Below are positions 1-8,883 of a stretch of DNA of 64,000 nucleotides, piece by piece. The stretch lies in NCBI RefSeq assembly GCF_000332195.1, contig NZ_KB235922.1:930001-994000 (forward strand), written 5' to 3'. Made by a program: the position numbers and the translations under genes. Under the pieces are notes generated by a model. The model was not told the DNA's origin and searched no databases. It worked only from the letters and a program-made list of their open reading frames with translations. How positions within the stretch are numbered: position 1 is the stretch's first letter; each line of letters starts with the position of its first letter. The stretch is from Pleurocapsa sp. PCC 7319 (GTDB taxonomy: Bacteria; Cyanobacteriota; Cyanobacteriia; Cyanobacteriales; Xenococcaceae).

Positions 1-152
1 ATTAGTTGTGAGCCGAAACCGCTCAATTATGATTAACAATTAGTCTCTTATATCCATACATATTAAGCATTCATAATAAGCATTCTCATGTTTTTTTGTG
101 GGAGTGTCAATGCCAAATTGGCAGATTTTTAATTACGTAATATTAAGCTTTT

Positions 153-3100
153 CTAGAGATCAAGTTGCTGCTGAGCCAGATAGTAGTAAAGTCCCTGCTG
201 AGACATGAGTTCTTCATGGGTGCCCTTTTCAACCAGAAGTCCTCGATCTAGTACCAGAATGCAGTCGGCATTGTGTACAGTCGAAAGACGATGAGCAATG
301 ATAAAAGTGGTGCGATCGCGAGCCAAGCGAGCCAGATTTTGTTGAAATCTTCGTTCAGACTCGGTATCGAGAGAGCTAGTAGCCTCATCCAAAATCAAAA
401 TTCGCGGTTCTCCTAATAGAGCACGAGCGATCGCAATTCGTTGTCGCTGTCCCCCAGAGAGGTTAGTACCCCGCTCTCCAACTTTGGTGTTGTAACCTAA
501 AGGCATCCCTTGAATAAATGCATGAGCTTCAGCGAGTTTAGCTACTTCGATGACTCGATCGAGGCTAAATTCAGGTCGATAAAGAGTAATATTTTCGAGA
601 ATAGTGCCAGAGAACAAAAAACACTCCTGAGGCACAACTCCAAGTTGCGATCGCAAAGATTGCGGAGAGACATGCTGCAGATCGTGGTCGTCAATCCAGA
701 TGTTGCCATTAGTTGGATAATATAAACTCTGAAGTAGCTTAACCAAGGTCGTCTTCCCCGAACCACTACGACCGACTATGGCAACAGTTTGTCCCGCTTT
801 CACCTCAAAGGAAATATTTTGGAGAACGTTGCGTTGTTCATCAGTTTCATAGCGGAAAACAACATCTTGCAACCGCACATCTCCCCGTATAGGTGGTAGC
901 GTTAGCATTTGGTTAGCAGAAGTTTCTTCTGGCTCAGTATCAAAGACATCATTGAGTCGCTCTACGGAGATTAGCACTTCTTGAAGTTCATCCCAAAGAC
1001 CAACCAAGGCAATCACTGGGCTGATAATATGACCTTTCATCATATTGAAAGCCACATATTGACCAATCGTTAGCTGCCCTTGAATCACGAGAGTTGCTCC
1101 GTACCACAGTAAAGCAGTGCCACCAATAGAATTAATTAGTCCACTGAGAAGTCCCAAGTTAATTGCCAGTTTCTGACCTTTAAATCGCACATTTAACTGA
1201 TGGGTTAAGCTATCTTCCCAACGCCAACGCAACTCTTGCTCTGCCGCAGCTGCTTTCACCGTGGATACTCCCGTCATCATCTCAACCAGCGAGGAGTTTT
1301 GATCCGCTGCGGCGTTAAACCGCTCTCGAGATATCTTGCGTAGCAAGGGTGTTGCCCCAAGGGTCAAAATCACTATCGGGGGAATTAATGCTAGCACCAG
1401 TACGGTAAGCTGCCAATTGTAATAGAGCATCAGCCCCAAATAGACAAACCCCGTCAGGAAATTTAACCAAGAAAGAAGCACCTGTCCAATCAGAAAACGC
1501 TGGATCTTTTGGTTTTCCTGAACTCTGGTAGTAATATCTCCCACTCGGCGAGATTCAAAAAAATTGAGAGGTAGTTTCAGAGCATAGTTGATGAAGCCGC
1601 CGATCATAGTCAAATCGAGGCGGTTAGAAAAATAACTCAGTAGATACTTCCGAATCGAAGATAGGAGCATAGCCCCAATGCCAAACATCAAAGCTCCCAA
1701 AACGAATACATTGAGGGTACTCTGACTTTTATTGACCATTACTTGGTCAACAATAATCTGGGTAAATAGGGGAGAAATCAGCCCAAAAACTTGGATTAGT
1801 ATAGAAGCCAAGATAATCTGCAACCCCAAAGAGCGATAAGGCCACAGCAAATGGATAAATCTACTTAGAGAGCGTTTTTCGTTAGGAGTTTCGTATAAAC
1901 GTTCTGTCGGTTCTGGCAGCAGAGCATATCCGGTCCAGCCAGCCACAAAATCTTGGCGCGAGAGCCGATATTTTCCCTTAGCTGGGTCGGCGACCAAAAC
2001 TTTATCGCCCTTGATCCAATATACTACGACGTAGTGATCGCCTTGCCAATGGGCTATCCAAGGATTTTTACGATCAACGAGACGACTCAAGCTAGCTCGT
2101 ACAGGTCTTGCTTGATATCCCAAACTTTCTGCTGCTTTGGATAATCTTTGGAGAGAGGCTCCAGAACGACCAACCCCGGACAGATCGCGTAAGGTGTTAA
2201 TACTAAATCGCTTGCCCCAGTACTGACTGATCATTGCTAAACAGGTAGCACCGCAGTCTGATGAACTTTGTTGCTCGATAAAAGGATAGTTTCTCCATAA
2301 ATCCAGTTTACGTTTCAAGGGCTTGGGAAACTCAATCTCTGGAGATTTTGGCTCTTCTTCGACTTTGGGCAGTAATGAGTTGGGAGGATTTCCCGTCTGA
2401 GAAATTCGACTAGGAGTAGGAGGAGTTGGTTTGTGACGGAGAACTATCGCATCAGTTTTATGTCCGTTAAGAGCTTCGACTCCTGACTCAGATTTACTAC
2501 TATCTAAAATTGGAGCGATCGCTGTTACAGCTTCCCAATTTTGTTGGGGTAGCTGATAGACTAATAAATCCGTCTGAGTAACCCAATCTACAGGAGTAAG
2601 CACGGGATAACCCCAGTCCAAACCTCTGGGGGAGGGGTGATTCTGAATCTTACCGCGACGTAACCAGAATCGACCTGTCTCTGGAGTAGCAGCTTGAGCG
2701 AGGGATTCCCCTTTAGCAATTCGTTTTTCTAATAGATAAGGACAGATTTGCTGTAGTCGATGACTTGGCAGAGAGCGTAAAACAGTAGCAGTTTTAAAAA
2801 AGATTAAGCGTTGGCGATGTTGAGCAACAGTCAGACATTTTTTTTGCAGTTCCGGTTCTCTGGCTAAAAAAGGCTGGAGTTTTTCTTGGGAAATTCTGGC
2901 TACTCGAACCTTACTTGCAGCGATCGCTCTATAAGTTAAGGAGACTTCACAAAAAAGAGCATCAATACCAAAAGTGTCCCCTTCAGTGAGCAACTGAACC
3001 GAGACTTCTCTTTGCTTTTCTGCGTCAAAGCTCAGCAATCTTAGTCTTCCCTGGCAAATTAAATAGAAATACTGAGAATTTTGTTCTTGTTGAGTATTAT

Positions 3101-3302
3101 TTGCTGAAGCAGAAAGGAAATCACCCAGAGAATCGCCGATTTGACCCTCAAACATTTCAAAAGAGTGGCTAAATTCTTTGATAAGCGATTTGTTATGAGG
3201 AGTCAACTTTATTTGCATTGAAAGACATTCTAAAATCAAAGAATCATCTTTCCGCAGAGAAGCCTGGAAACCGTTGCTCAGCGCTGGCGAATTGTTCTTC
3301 AT
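153..3302 (-). CDS. HetC-like exporter: cNMP-binding + C39 peptidase + ABC transporter
   Basis: Peptidase-containing ABC exporter of the family that cleaves double-glycine leaders and exports the peptide or protein across the inner membrane. Domain order from ATG 3302 (1049 aa): cyclic-nucleotide-binding-like domain (about 40-165); proline-rich linker; C39 cysteine peptidase with Cys350 in SSDCGATC, His423 in GDHYVVV and Asp439 in VADPAKG; a membrane domain of about six helices (480-760); ABC ATPase with Walker A GRSGSGKTT (Lys850), signature LSGGQRQR, Walker B ILILDEATSSLD and H-loop AHRLS. An in-frame TTG lies two codons upstream; ATG is preferred. Size and order match Anabaena HetC (heterocyst development), but related proteins occur in cyanobacteria without heterocysts. 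No HlyD-type adaptor or obvious leader peptide is seen nearby. Family call secure; substrate unknown. Confidence 0.9.
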   Translation of the reverse strand: MKNNSPALSNGFQASLRKDDSLILECLSMQIKLTPHNKSLIKEFSHSFEMFEGQIGDSLGDFLSASANNTQQEQNSQYFYLICQGRLRLLSFDAEKQREVSVQLLTEGDTFGIDALFCEVSLTYRAIAASKVRVARISQEKLQPFLAREPELQKKCLTVAQHRQRLIFFKTATVLRSLPSHRLQQICPYLLEKRIAKGESLAQAATPETGRFWLRRGKIQNHPSPRGLDWGYPVLTPVDWVTQTDLLVYQLPQQNWEAVTAIAPILDSSKSESGVEALNGHKTDAIVLRHKPTPPTPSRISQTGNPPNSLLPKVEEEPKSPEIEFPKPLKRKLDLWRNYPFIEQQSSSDCGATCLAMISQYWGKRFSINTLRDLSGVGRSGASLQRLSKAAESLGYQARPVRASLSRLVDRKNPWIAHWQGDHYVVVYWIKGDKVLVADPAKGKYRLSRQDFVAGWTGYALLPEPTERLYETPNEKRSLSRFIHLLWPYRSLGLQIILASILIQVFGLISPLFTQIIVDQVMVNKSQSTLNVFVLGALMFGIGAMLLSSIRKYLLSYFSNRLDLTMIGGFINYALKLPLNFFESRRVGDITTRVQENQKIQRFLIGQVLLSWLNFLTGFVYLGLMLYYNWQLTVLVLALIPPIVILTLGATPLLRKISRERFNAAADQNSSLVEMMTGVSTVKAAAAEQELRWRWEDSLTHQLNVRFKGQKLAINLGLLSGLINSIGGTALLWYGATLVIQGQLTIGQYVAFNMMKGHIISPVIALVGLWDELQEVLISVERLNDVFDTEPEETSANQMLTLPPIRGDVRLQDVVFRYETDEQRNVLQNISFEVKAGQTVAIVGRSGSGKTTLVKLLQSLYYPTNGNIWIDDHDLQHVSPQSLRSQLGVVPQECFLFSGTILENITLYRPEFSLDRVIEVAKLAEAHAFIQGMPLGYNTKVGERGTNLSGGQRQRIAIARALLGEPRILILDEATSSLDTESERRFQQNLARLARDRTTFIIAHRLSTVHNADCILVLDRGLLVEKGTHEELMSQQGLYYYLAQQQLDL

Positions 3303-4077
3303 CGTCAAAAGTTTTACTAGATACCCCTTTCTCGATTGATAACTTCGGATTTAACTGCCTTCATTAACCTACAATTATTCTGAAATGTCATTAAAGATTT
3401 GATGAAGATTTACAGATGTAGTCAACAGTAGCCAATGGATTTATAGCGATCGCTAATCGTAAATTATGCCGATTAACCGAGTGGGTCAAAAGAACCTAAT
3501 TTGAGATTTTTTTAGGCAAAAATAGTCTGCGTGAGACTCAAAAAATTTAATAAGTTAACAATATAAGCAGTATTGGCTCAATATCGATTGACATAATACT
3601 AAAACCAAGAAGCAGCAAGGTTTCAGATTACCAGATGAGATGCTAAATCAGTTTTATAAAGTTCTCAACAAGGTGATTTCACCGGGCAAGATATAAAGAA
3701 AACTTATTTAATGAAATTTAATAAAAGAGCTTTGCTCCAGCTCTAAGCTTAATTAGCTGATGGTCAATTACCTAAGAGAGTGGACAAAGATAGGATGCTC
3801 CCATACAGACTTTTATTAGGACACTTATTACTTATTACTTACGAGTAATCAAATAAACTTGTCTTAATGTAACTTTGTACGGCTATAATCATCTCTTCAT
3901 CAAAACTTTAATTAAACTTAAAAACTTCATATTATTTTCAGAAAAAAAACAGGTATTTAACCTGATGTTAATCATTTCATTCATGGATATATTGAGAAAT
4001 ACATTCACTATTAAAAAACTGGATTTGTAAGTTTTAATGCGTATTTATTACTTATTTATCTAAAAAAATAATAAACA
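3303..4077. other. Intergenic region, 775 bp, divergent promoters
   Basis: AT-rich spacer between the exporter and the small secreted protein, which diverge from it. It holds one HIP1 site (about 3449), a 7-bp tandem repeat (ACTTATT, 3823-3843) and a short open stretch (3593-3697) with a peptide-like reading but no credible start. No RNA gene recognised. Confidence 0.5.
3823..3843. repeat. Heptamer STRR (ACTTATT)
   Basis: Two exact ACTTATT units followed by ACTTACG. The complement is a rotation of the AAGTAAT heptamer found inside the 119-bp mobile repeats at 26.5 and 61.9 kb. Confidence 0.6.
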
Positions 4078-4611
4078 ATGAATAATAAAAAATTTAAGGG
4101 AATTATTTTCACAACAGCTTTGACTAGTTTTGCTTTTGCCATATTTCCTACAGCAGCAATCAGCACTACTAATCAAGATAATAATGATAACTTTGGACTA
4201 GAATTACATTACTTTGAATCTGCCTATCAATGTGGTGCTGGTGAGATTGATATAGATGTAAAAGTTTATAAAAATGGTCAGTTAATTCAATCCATGTCCA
4301 AAGGAGAGCGTCTTTTATTAGACGATGTCGACTCGGTAAATGACTTGAACTTTGAATATGATTCAACAGAATGTAATTTCAATGCCAATATCAATCAATT
4401 ATTAGGTCCCCAAGATACAGTACCTAATCTTCCTGGAGCTTATGCCCAAACATCTATTCAAGATATGGTCAATAATTTGAATAGTTATGAAGAACTTTTT
4501 TTAGTCGAACTTGGGACCACTAATACATCTAGTAGTTATTATGATTTACAAGATGTGGTTTTGGTGGTAGATAACAATCCAGTACTACCCACTACTCAAT
4601 TACCCGACTAA
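4078..4611 (+). CDS. Small secreted protein of unknown function
   Basis: A 177-aa protein that I do not recognise. It begins with a basic N-terminus and hydrophobic stretch (residues 8-28) that looks like a signal peptide, with likely cleavage near Ala26-Ser29. The mature part is acidic and rich in Asp, Asn and Ser. It has two cysteines (Cys52 and Cys99) that could pair in an oxidising compartment. The C-terminus ends in a short Pro/Thr segment with no membrane anchor. It stands alone, divergent from the exporter, and is followed by a strong hairpin terminator after its repeats. Export as a periplasmic or extracellular protein is inferred. No double-glycine leader is visible, so it is not an obvious substrate of the neighbouring C39 exporter. 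Confidence 0.7.
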   Translation: MNNKKFKGIIFTTALTSFAFAIFPTAAISTTNQDNNDNFGLELHYFESAYQCGAGEIDIDVKVYKNGQLIQSMSKGERLLLDDVDSVNDLNFEYDSTECNFNANINQLLGPQDTVPNLPGAYAQTSIQDMVNNLNSYEELFLVELGTTNTSSSYYDLQDVVLVVDNNPVLPTTQLPD

Positions 4612-4747
4612 TTTTGATCTTAAAGCTTTTAGCCTTTAGCCTTTAGCTTTTAGCCTTGGTTTGACTGCTAAAAGCGTAATTGAGTTTAAGACTCCGACCT
4701 CTTAGGTCGTCGACAATCAGGTAGAGTTTAAGACTCTATTTGATTGA

Positions 4748-4765
4748 AGCTAATAGCTAATAGCT
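4748..4765. repeat. Heptamer STRR (AGCTAAT)
   Basis: Two exact AGCTAAT units and a partial third. The same heptamer family recurs at 4981-5001 and 24454-24485. Confidence 0.6.
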
Positions 4766-4795
4766 ACGGCGTAGCCGTTTCTTTATTTGGTTATT

Positions 4796-4826
4796 AAGGC
4801 GATCGCCTCTGGCGATCGCCTTTTTT
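4796..4826 (+). terminator. HIP1-based intrinsic terminator
   Basis: Perfect 12-bp stem AAGGCGATCGCC / GGCGATCGCCTT around loop TCT, followed by a T run. Each arm contains the HIP1 octamer GCGATCGC. It ends transcription of the secreted-protein gene on the plus strand. Confidence 0.8.
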
Positions 4827-4880
4827 AGTTGCAAACCAATGGTTATTTATAGCACTACGAGAAAACATTAGGACATTTTC

Positions 4881-4908
4881 TATTCCCTATTCCCTATTCC
4901 CTATTCCC
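4881..4908. repeat. Heptamer STRR (TATTCCC)x4
   Basis: Four exact tandem copies of TATTCCC. The same heptamer occurs in about three copies at 7661-7681. Confidence 0.85.
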
Positions 4909-4980
4909 TTTGAACAAATATGTTATGTCCTAAGCTTAAAGCGTAATGCTATAACTTGAGTATCGAACGGATGTTCAAAA

Positions 4981-5001
4981 AGCTTAGAGCTGATAGCTGA
5001 C
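4981..5001. repeat. Heptamer STRR (AGCTTAG, AGCTGAT, AGCTGAC)
   Basis: Three degenerate 7-bp units, related to the five-unit tract at 24454-24485. Confidence 0.6.
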
Positions 5002-5035
5002 CTCACTCTTAAAAATGCCCTGACCCTAACTGAGG

Positions 5036-6037
5036 TTATTTAACAAATTGAGGCATAATTTCTGCGGCGGTAAACAAACCGGTAATTCCACGACAGTTTA
5101 AAGCCATACCTGCTTTAAGATAGCCAAAAGCAGGACCACAAACATTGGCTGCCATACTAGTTTCATCTCCCAAGGTAAAAGTATGGGTCGAAATCTTCCC
5201 TTCAAAAGTACGTCCTGTGATCTTAACGTTGGTGCTAAGGGGTTTTTTGGGGTTGCGAGTATCTACTACCCCTCCAACAGTTACGCGATCGCGACTACAA
5301 ATACCAGCTAACTCCAGCATGATATCGTCGGCGTGTTCCATATTTTCTAGAGAAATAATACCGTCAGTTTTGTCTAATAACATAGCTACTTCTTGATCGG
5401 TCATTGCTCTGGCTGTCTCTACGTTATATCCAGGCATATGAGCAATATCTTCTCGGATAGTAGCGCGGTAAGCTTCCCAATTGGCAATTCCTACTCCAAA
5501 AGTAATTTTAACGCTGTGTATTTCAGCATAGCTTTGAGCAGCGACCGCTGCTGCTGCAGTTAGCAAACCTGGAGTTGCACCACAACCTGTTAAATATGTA
5601 ATACCAGCTTGTTGTAGATCTGATTGCAATTCTAATAGTTGTTCTACTGCACTAGTACGTTTTAACGCATCTACTAAGACACCTTGCCATCCAGACTGAA
5701 TAAACTGCTTAGCTACATCTGCCATGAAGGTATTGGGTAAATTAGGCAAAGCCAAAAAATATCCATCTACCGCAGCATTTTTAATGACATCTTGAATACT
5801 GTTACTACTCAGAGTGCCATTTTGAGCTAAATATCCGACCGAATGGCGATCGCGATAGATGGAAATCGCGGCATCAATATTTAATCCTGCCGAATCGTAA
5901 ACATACCCTTGATGATCTGCTACGACTACCAATTTCATCTCTGCCTTGGGGGCTAATACTTTGGCGGCGGCTTGTCCTAAACCTCCAAAACCTAAAACGC
6001 CAACTTTGATGGGACTGGTAGTTTTTTCAATAATCAT
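5036..6037 (-). CDS. Saccharopine-dehydrogenase-like NAD(P)-binding oxidoreductase
   Basis: A 333-aa protein from ATG 6037; an in-frame GTG seven codons upstream is less likely. The N-terminus has a Rossmann dinucleotide-binding motif, [14 protein letters not shown]. The overall form resembles the saccharopine dehydrogenase / dihydrodipicolinate reductase-like fold, with catalytic-domain signatures such as [14 protein letters not shown] and [13 protein letters not shown]. Cyanobacterial relatives are very similar along the whole length, usually annotated only as saccharopine-dehydrogenase-like. The true substrate is unknown to me; an amino-acid or polyamine-like imine reduction would fit the fold but is inference. 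It is monocistronic, divergent from the DUF2997-ycf35-ferredoxin operon. Confidence 0.8.
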   Translation of the reverse strand: MIIEKTTSPIKVGVLGFGGLGQAAAKVLAPKAEMKLVVVADHQGYVYDSAGLNIDAAISIYRDRHSVGYLAQNGTLSSNSIQDVIKNAAVDGYFLALPNLPNTFMADVAKQFIQSGWQGVLVDALKRTSAVEQLLELQSDLQQAGITYLTGCGATPGLLTAAAAVAAQSYAEIHSVKITFGVGIANWEAYRATIREDIAHMPGYNVETARAMTDQEVAMLLDKTDGIISLENMEHADDIMLELAGICSRDRVTVGGVVDTRNPKKPLSTNVKITGRTFEGKISTHTFTLGDETSMAANVCGPAFGYLKAGMALNCRGITGLFTAAEIMPQFVK

Positions 6038-6414
6038 TTCTAACTCTAACCTCAACACATAACAGATTTTATTATCTGAGTTTGTGGCTTCAATGAGACC
6101 AAATAATTAAAAAATTATTGTTACTTCCCAAAAATATATTATTGACCAAATTAAATAATTGTATATTTTTATTAACAAAATATTTTTTGTGACCTTTATC
6201 CTCTTGACTCTAAACTTGATATACGGAAAACTTAAAATATGTAGAAGTAAACTAAGCACACTTTATTAATATTTGATAAGATTCTCATAGTATTAAGGCA
6301 ATTACTCAAAATATTTATCTTGAGAACGATATAACGAAAACTAGCGACTCTGTTAGCTGAAAATTTTTGTTTTCTAGAAGTCAGAGTAAATGCCAAATAA
6401 GCGATCGCACTTAC
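6038..6414. other. Divergent promoter region, 377 bp
   Basis: AT-rich spacer between the oxidoreductase and the DUF2997-ycf35-ferredoxin operon. It presumably holds both promoters. A HIP1 site lies at about 6401. No gene or clear operator seen. Confidence 0.5.
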
Positions 6415-6624
6415 ATGGAAACACTAGAGTTCATTATTTATCCAGATGGTCGGGTTAAAGAAACAGTTACAGGTATTGTTGGCTCATCTTGTCAAGAGGT
6501 GACAGCAGCAATTGAAGCGCAGTTAGGTGTTGTTGTTGACCAGAAAACAACCTCTGACTTCTACGCTCAAAAAGCAACTCAGTCGGCGACCGTAGCTACT
6601 CAAAGCAACTACAGCGACTGGTAA
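6415..6624 (+). CDS. DUF2997 family protein
   Basis: A 69-aa protein from ATG 6415; an in-frame TTG 16 codons upstream gives an implausible extension. The sequence METLEFIIYPDGRVKETVTG is typical of the small DUF2997 family, which in cyanobacteria and plastids sits beside Ycf35. It continues with an invariant-looking Gly-Ser-Ser-Cys segment and a Ser/Thr-rich tail. It is the first gene of a three-gene operon, 60 bp ahead of ycf35. Its biochemical role is not known. The gene neighbourhood with a ferredoxin suggests a job in electron transfer or a cofactor-dependent step, which is inference only. Confidence 0.85.
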   Translation: METLEFIIYPDGRVKETVTGIVGSSCQEVTAAIEAQLGVVVDQKTTSDFYAQKATQSATVATQSNYSDW

Positions 6625-6684
6625 TTTTAGATAGTTTAATAAAACAGCTTTCGTAAATTTATTTCGATTTCATAGAGGAAATTT

Positions 6685-7071
6685 ATGTCACATTTCAGCA
6701 ATATCAAAACTAAAATTCGTAATTTAGATTCTTTGAAAGCCGCTTTAAGCGATCTAGATATAGATTGGAAAAATGGACCAGGAATTGTCCGAGGATATCA
6801 AGAGCAAACCGTAAAAGCAGATGTGATCGTAGAGCAAGATAATAACTACGATGTAGGATTTAGCTGGAATGGCAAGGAGTATGAGCTTGTAGCTGATTTA
6901 CAGTATTGGCAAAATCCATTAACCGTAGAAGGGTTCTTGCGTCAAGTTACGCAACGCTATGCTTATCACACAGTAGTTAATGAAACTGCAAATCAAGGGT
7001 TTGCCATTACTGAACAAGAAAAAAATCAAGATGGTTCAATTCGCTTAGTTGTTCAACGCTGGAGTGCGTAA
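6685..7071 (+). CDS. ycf35: Ycf35 / DUF1257 family protein
   Basis: A 128-aa protein matching the Ycf35 (DUF1257) family found in cyanobacteria and red-algal plastids. It starts MSHFSNIKTKIRNLDSLKAA and carries the typical VAD-LQYWQNPLTVEGFLRQV segment. The start is backed by an AGAGGAA Shine-Dalgarno stretch a few bases upstream. Its stop codon overlaps the ferredoxin start as TAATG, so the two are probably translationally coupled. The molecular function of Ycf35 is unestablished. The conserved link with DUF2997 and a [4Fe-4S] ferredoxin is the main clue. Confidence 0.9.
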   Translation: MSHFSNIKTKIRNLDSLKAALSDLDIDWKNGPGIVRGYQEQTVKADVIVEQDNNYDVGFSWNGKEYELVADLQYWQNPLTVEGFLRQVTQRYAYHTVVNETANQGFAITEQEKNQDGSIRLVVQRWSA

Positions 7072-7505
7072 TGGCCGATTTTTCATCTGAGCAAAAAAGT
7101 GGTTTAGAACCAGAATTAGGTGGAATTCTTAGAGATACGGTCGAAAGAAGCGGCTTTGAGCCGGAACTAGGTGGAATCAACCGCCAAAAAGGGGTCTATG
7201 TAGATGAAAACATCTGTATTGGCTGCAAACACTGTGCTCATGTTGCTTCTAATACCTTTTACATCGAACCAGACTACGGTAGATCCAGAGTGTTTAATCA
7301 AAATGGAGATACGGAAGAATTAATTGACGAAGCGATTGATACTTGTCCTGTTAACTGTATTCATTGGCTTGATTATACAAAGCTCAAGCAAATGGAAGCT
7401 GAAAGAAAGTATCAAGTAATTCAAAGTCTGGCAATTCCTCCTGAAATGAGGCGATCGCAGTTAAGTAAAATAGGCAAAATAAACCACACAACCAATAAGT
7501 CCTAA
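7071..7505 (+). CDS. [4Fe-4S] ferredoxin with duplicated N-terminal motif
   Basis: Soluble electron carrier, 144 aa. The cluster ligands are a CIGCKHC motif (three Cys) and a distal CPVNC, so a single [4Fe-4S] cluster is expected: the first motif lacks the fourth Cys of a two-cluster ferredoxin. Ahead of it lies a tandem duplicated segment, SGLEPELGG and SGFEPELGG about 19 residues apart, a feature shared by cyanobacterial homologues. A basic, Lys-rich C-terminal tail follows the domain. It is the last gene of the operon, starting inside the ycf35 stop codon, and is followed by a hairpin terminator. Partner enzyme unknown. Confidence 0.9.
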   Translation: MADFSSEQKSGLEPELGGILRDTVERSGFEPELGGINRQKGVYVDENICIGCKHCAHVASNTFYIEPDYGRSRVFNQNGDTEELIDEAIDTCPVNCIHWLDYTKLKQMEAERKYQVIQSLAIPPEMRRSQLSKIGKINHTTNKS

Positions 7506-7527
7506 AACCTAAAATCTAGTAGAATTG

Positions 7528-7564
7528 AGTCTCCGATTGCAAATTGCGATGGGAGACTACTTTT
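7528..7564 (+). terminator. Terminator of the ycf35-ferredoxin operon
   Basis: Long hairpin AGTCTCC-GATTGC / GCGATG-GGAGACT with one internal G-G mismatch and loop AAATT, followed by ACTTTT. It lies 23 bp after the ferredoxin stop. Confidence 0.75.
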
Positions 7565-7660
7565 ATCTAGTTTTTTTGTCCATTAGCTATTGGCTACTAG
7601 CTTTAGTTACATGGTCTAAGTAGGTAGGCAGAATAATTTATAAAACCATACTATTAAGCT

Positions 7661-7681
7661 ATTTCCCTATTCCCTATTCCC
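7661..7681. repeat. Heptamer STRR (TATTCCC)
   Basis: ATTTCCC followed by two exact TATTCCC units; the same heptamer as at 4881-4908. Confidence 0.7.
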
Positions 7682-7723
7682 TTGCCGTAGGCATTTTATA
7701 TTTAATTACACCCACCTACTTAT

Positions 7724-8836
7724 TTATTCTTGCCAATGTTTTAACTCATTATTCTCGGACAAAAAACTGCGCAGTTTTTGCCGATAAAGATTTCGATACT
7801 CTTCAAACTGATACTGGTCAACCCTAATCCCAAAATTAGGATCGGCTTTTCCCTGTATAATTTTGGCTATTTTATTATTTACTATGACTGAATAATGGCT
7901 GCCATCAAAAGTATGGTCAGGATTTTTAGTAATTGTTGAAGGAGCTGAAAAATCATACATCGCATCATAACTTTGAGCTAGCTGATGAAATCCCTTTAAA
8001 TAACAGTCCATTAAACCTCTGCCATAGGTGTCATTGATCATACTCCAGGCAGATCTTGATGGTACATAGCCCACAAACTTGGCTTCAGGAAAAAACTTTC
8101 TGAGATTAGCAAAAGTTTCTACTGCAGAAAGATCGCATTGTTGCGGCGGGGCGGGTTTATAAAATTCTGGATTGTAAACTGGTGGATGAGCAAAATCTAA
8201 TGGTTCAAAATTTCGATCATAATAATTTCCAGGATCGGGACTCAATCCCAGAAGAGTCATAGCAGAAAATAATAATACATCAGCCGATAAATAAGCTTCT
8301 AGAGGGGATTTCGTTGCTAGGTTCTCCACATTAAGTGGCTCTTTTTCTGTTCTGTCTTGAGCCACAAAATTGAGACCATCTACCCCTATGTAGACAATTT
8401 TAGGTTTTAAACCTTGTGCTTGTAAAAAATCAGCATAATTAACAAAATCAGGTATTTCCGCACCTTTAAGAGCATAGTTGAAACATTTGCTATCTGGGAA
8501 ATTGGACACTCTTAAGGCGATCGCTCTAGAACTACCCAGAATAATGCAGTCATAGTTTGACTTATCTTTAGTTCTGAGGAATAAATTAGTTTTGGTAATT
8601 CTTTCGTTAAAAGCAAAATTCTTACCAGTCAGTATATTGCCATGGCTATACCAAAGAGGATCGATCGCCCAGTTTATGGCTGTAACAGACCCTAATAATA
8701 AAAAAGTTACTAGCCCATATAGCTTAAAGCTAAATCCTGAATTTTTATTTTGTGGGGAATCTTGAGATACTGACAAGTCTAGGGGTTTATCTTTATTAAA
8801 ACTAAATAATTCTGTGGCCGCACTCTTAAGATCCAT
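7724..8836 (-). CDS. SGNH/DltD-like membrane-anchored protein
   Basis: A 370-aa protein with one membrane helix near residues 36-58 and a large domain expected on the outer side. A GSSRA motif gives a candidate catalytic Ser, and DGSHY near the C-terminus supplies the Asp-x-x-His of an SGNH-type triad, so the fold resembles DltD/AlgX-type accessory proteins. It lies just downstream of the MBOAT acyltransferase on the same strand (47-bp gap). In known MBOAT systems such a partner moves an acyl group from the MBOAT to the glycan, so O-acylation of the surface polysaccharide is inferred. Substrate and acyl group unknown. The family is conserved but poorly described in cyanobacteria. Confidence 0.7.
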   Translation of the reverse strand: MDLKSAATELFSFNKDKPLDLSVSQDSPQNKNSGFSFKLYGLVTFLLLGSVTAINWAIDPLWYSHGNILTGKNFAFNERITKTNLFLRTKDKSNYDCIILGSSRAIALRVSNFPDSKCFNYALKGAEIPDFVNYADFLQAQGLKPKIVYIGVDGLNFVAQDRTEKEPLNVENLATKSPLEAYLSADVLLFSAMTLLGLSPDPGNYYDRNFEPLDFAHPPVYNPEFYKPAPPQQCDLSAVETFANLRKFFPEAKFVGYVPSRSAWSMINDTYGRGLMDCYLKGFHQLAQSYDAMYDFSAPSTITKNPDHTFDGSHYSVIVNNKIAKIIQGKADPNFGIRVDQYQFEEYRNLYRQKLRSFLSENNELKHWQE

Positions 8837-8883
8837 TTTCTAGATTAGTAAGTAAATAATATGTATTTTGTCTACTTGAGAAA

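Larger units (their letters stand above)
4612..5035. other. Intergenic region, 424 bp, repeat-rich
   Basis: Non-coding spacer between convergent genes. It carries four 7-bp repeat tracts (TTTAGCC near 4628-4655, AGCTAAT 4748-4765, TATTCCC 4881-4908, AGCTGAT-type 4981-5001) and a HIP1-based terminator (4796-4826). No gene recognised. Confidence 0.7.
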
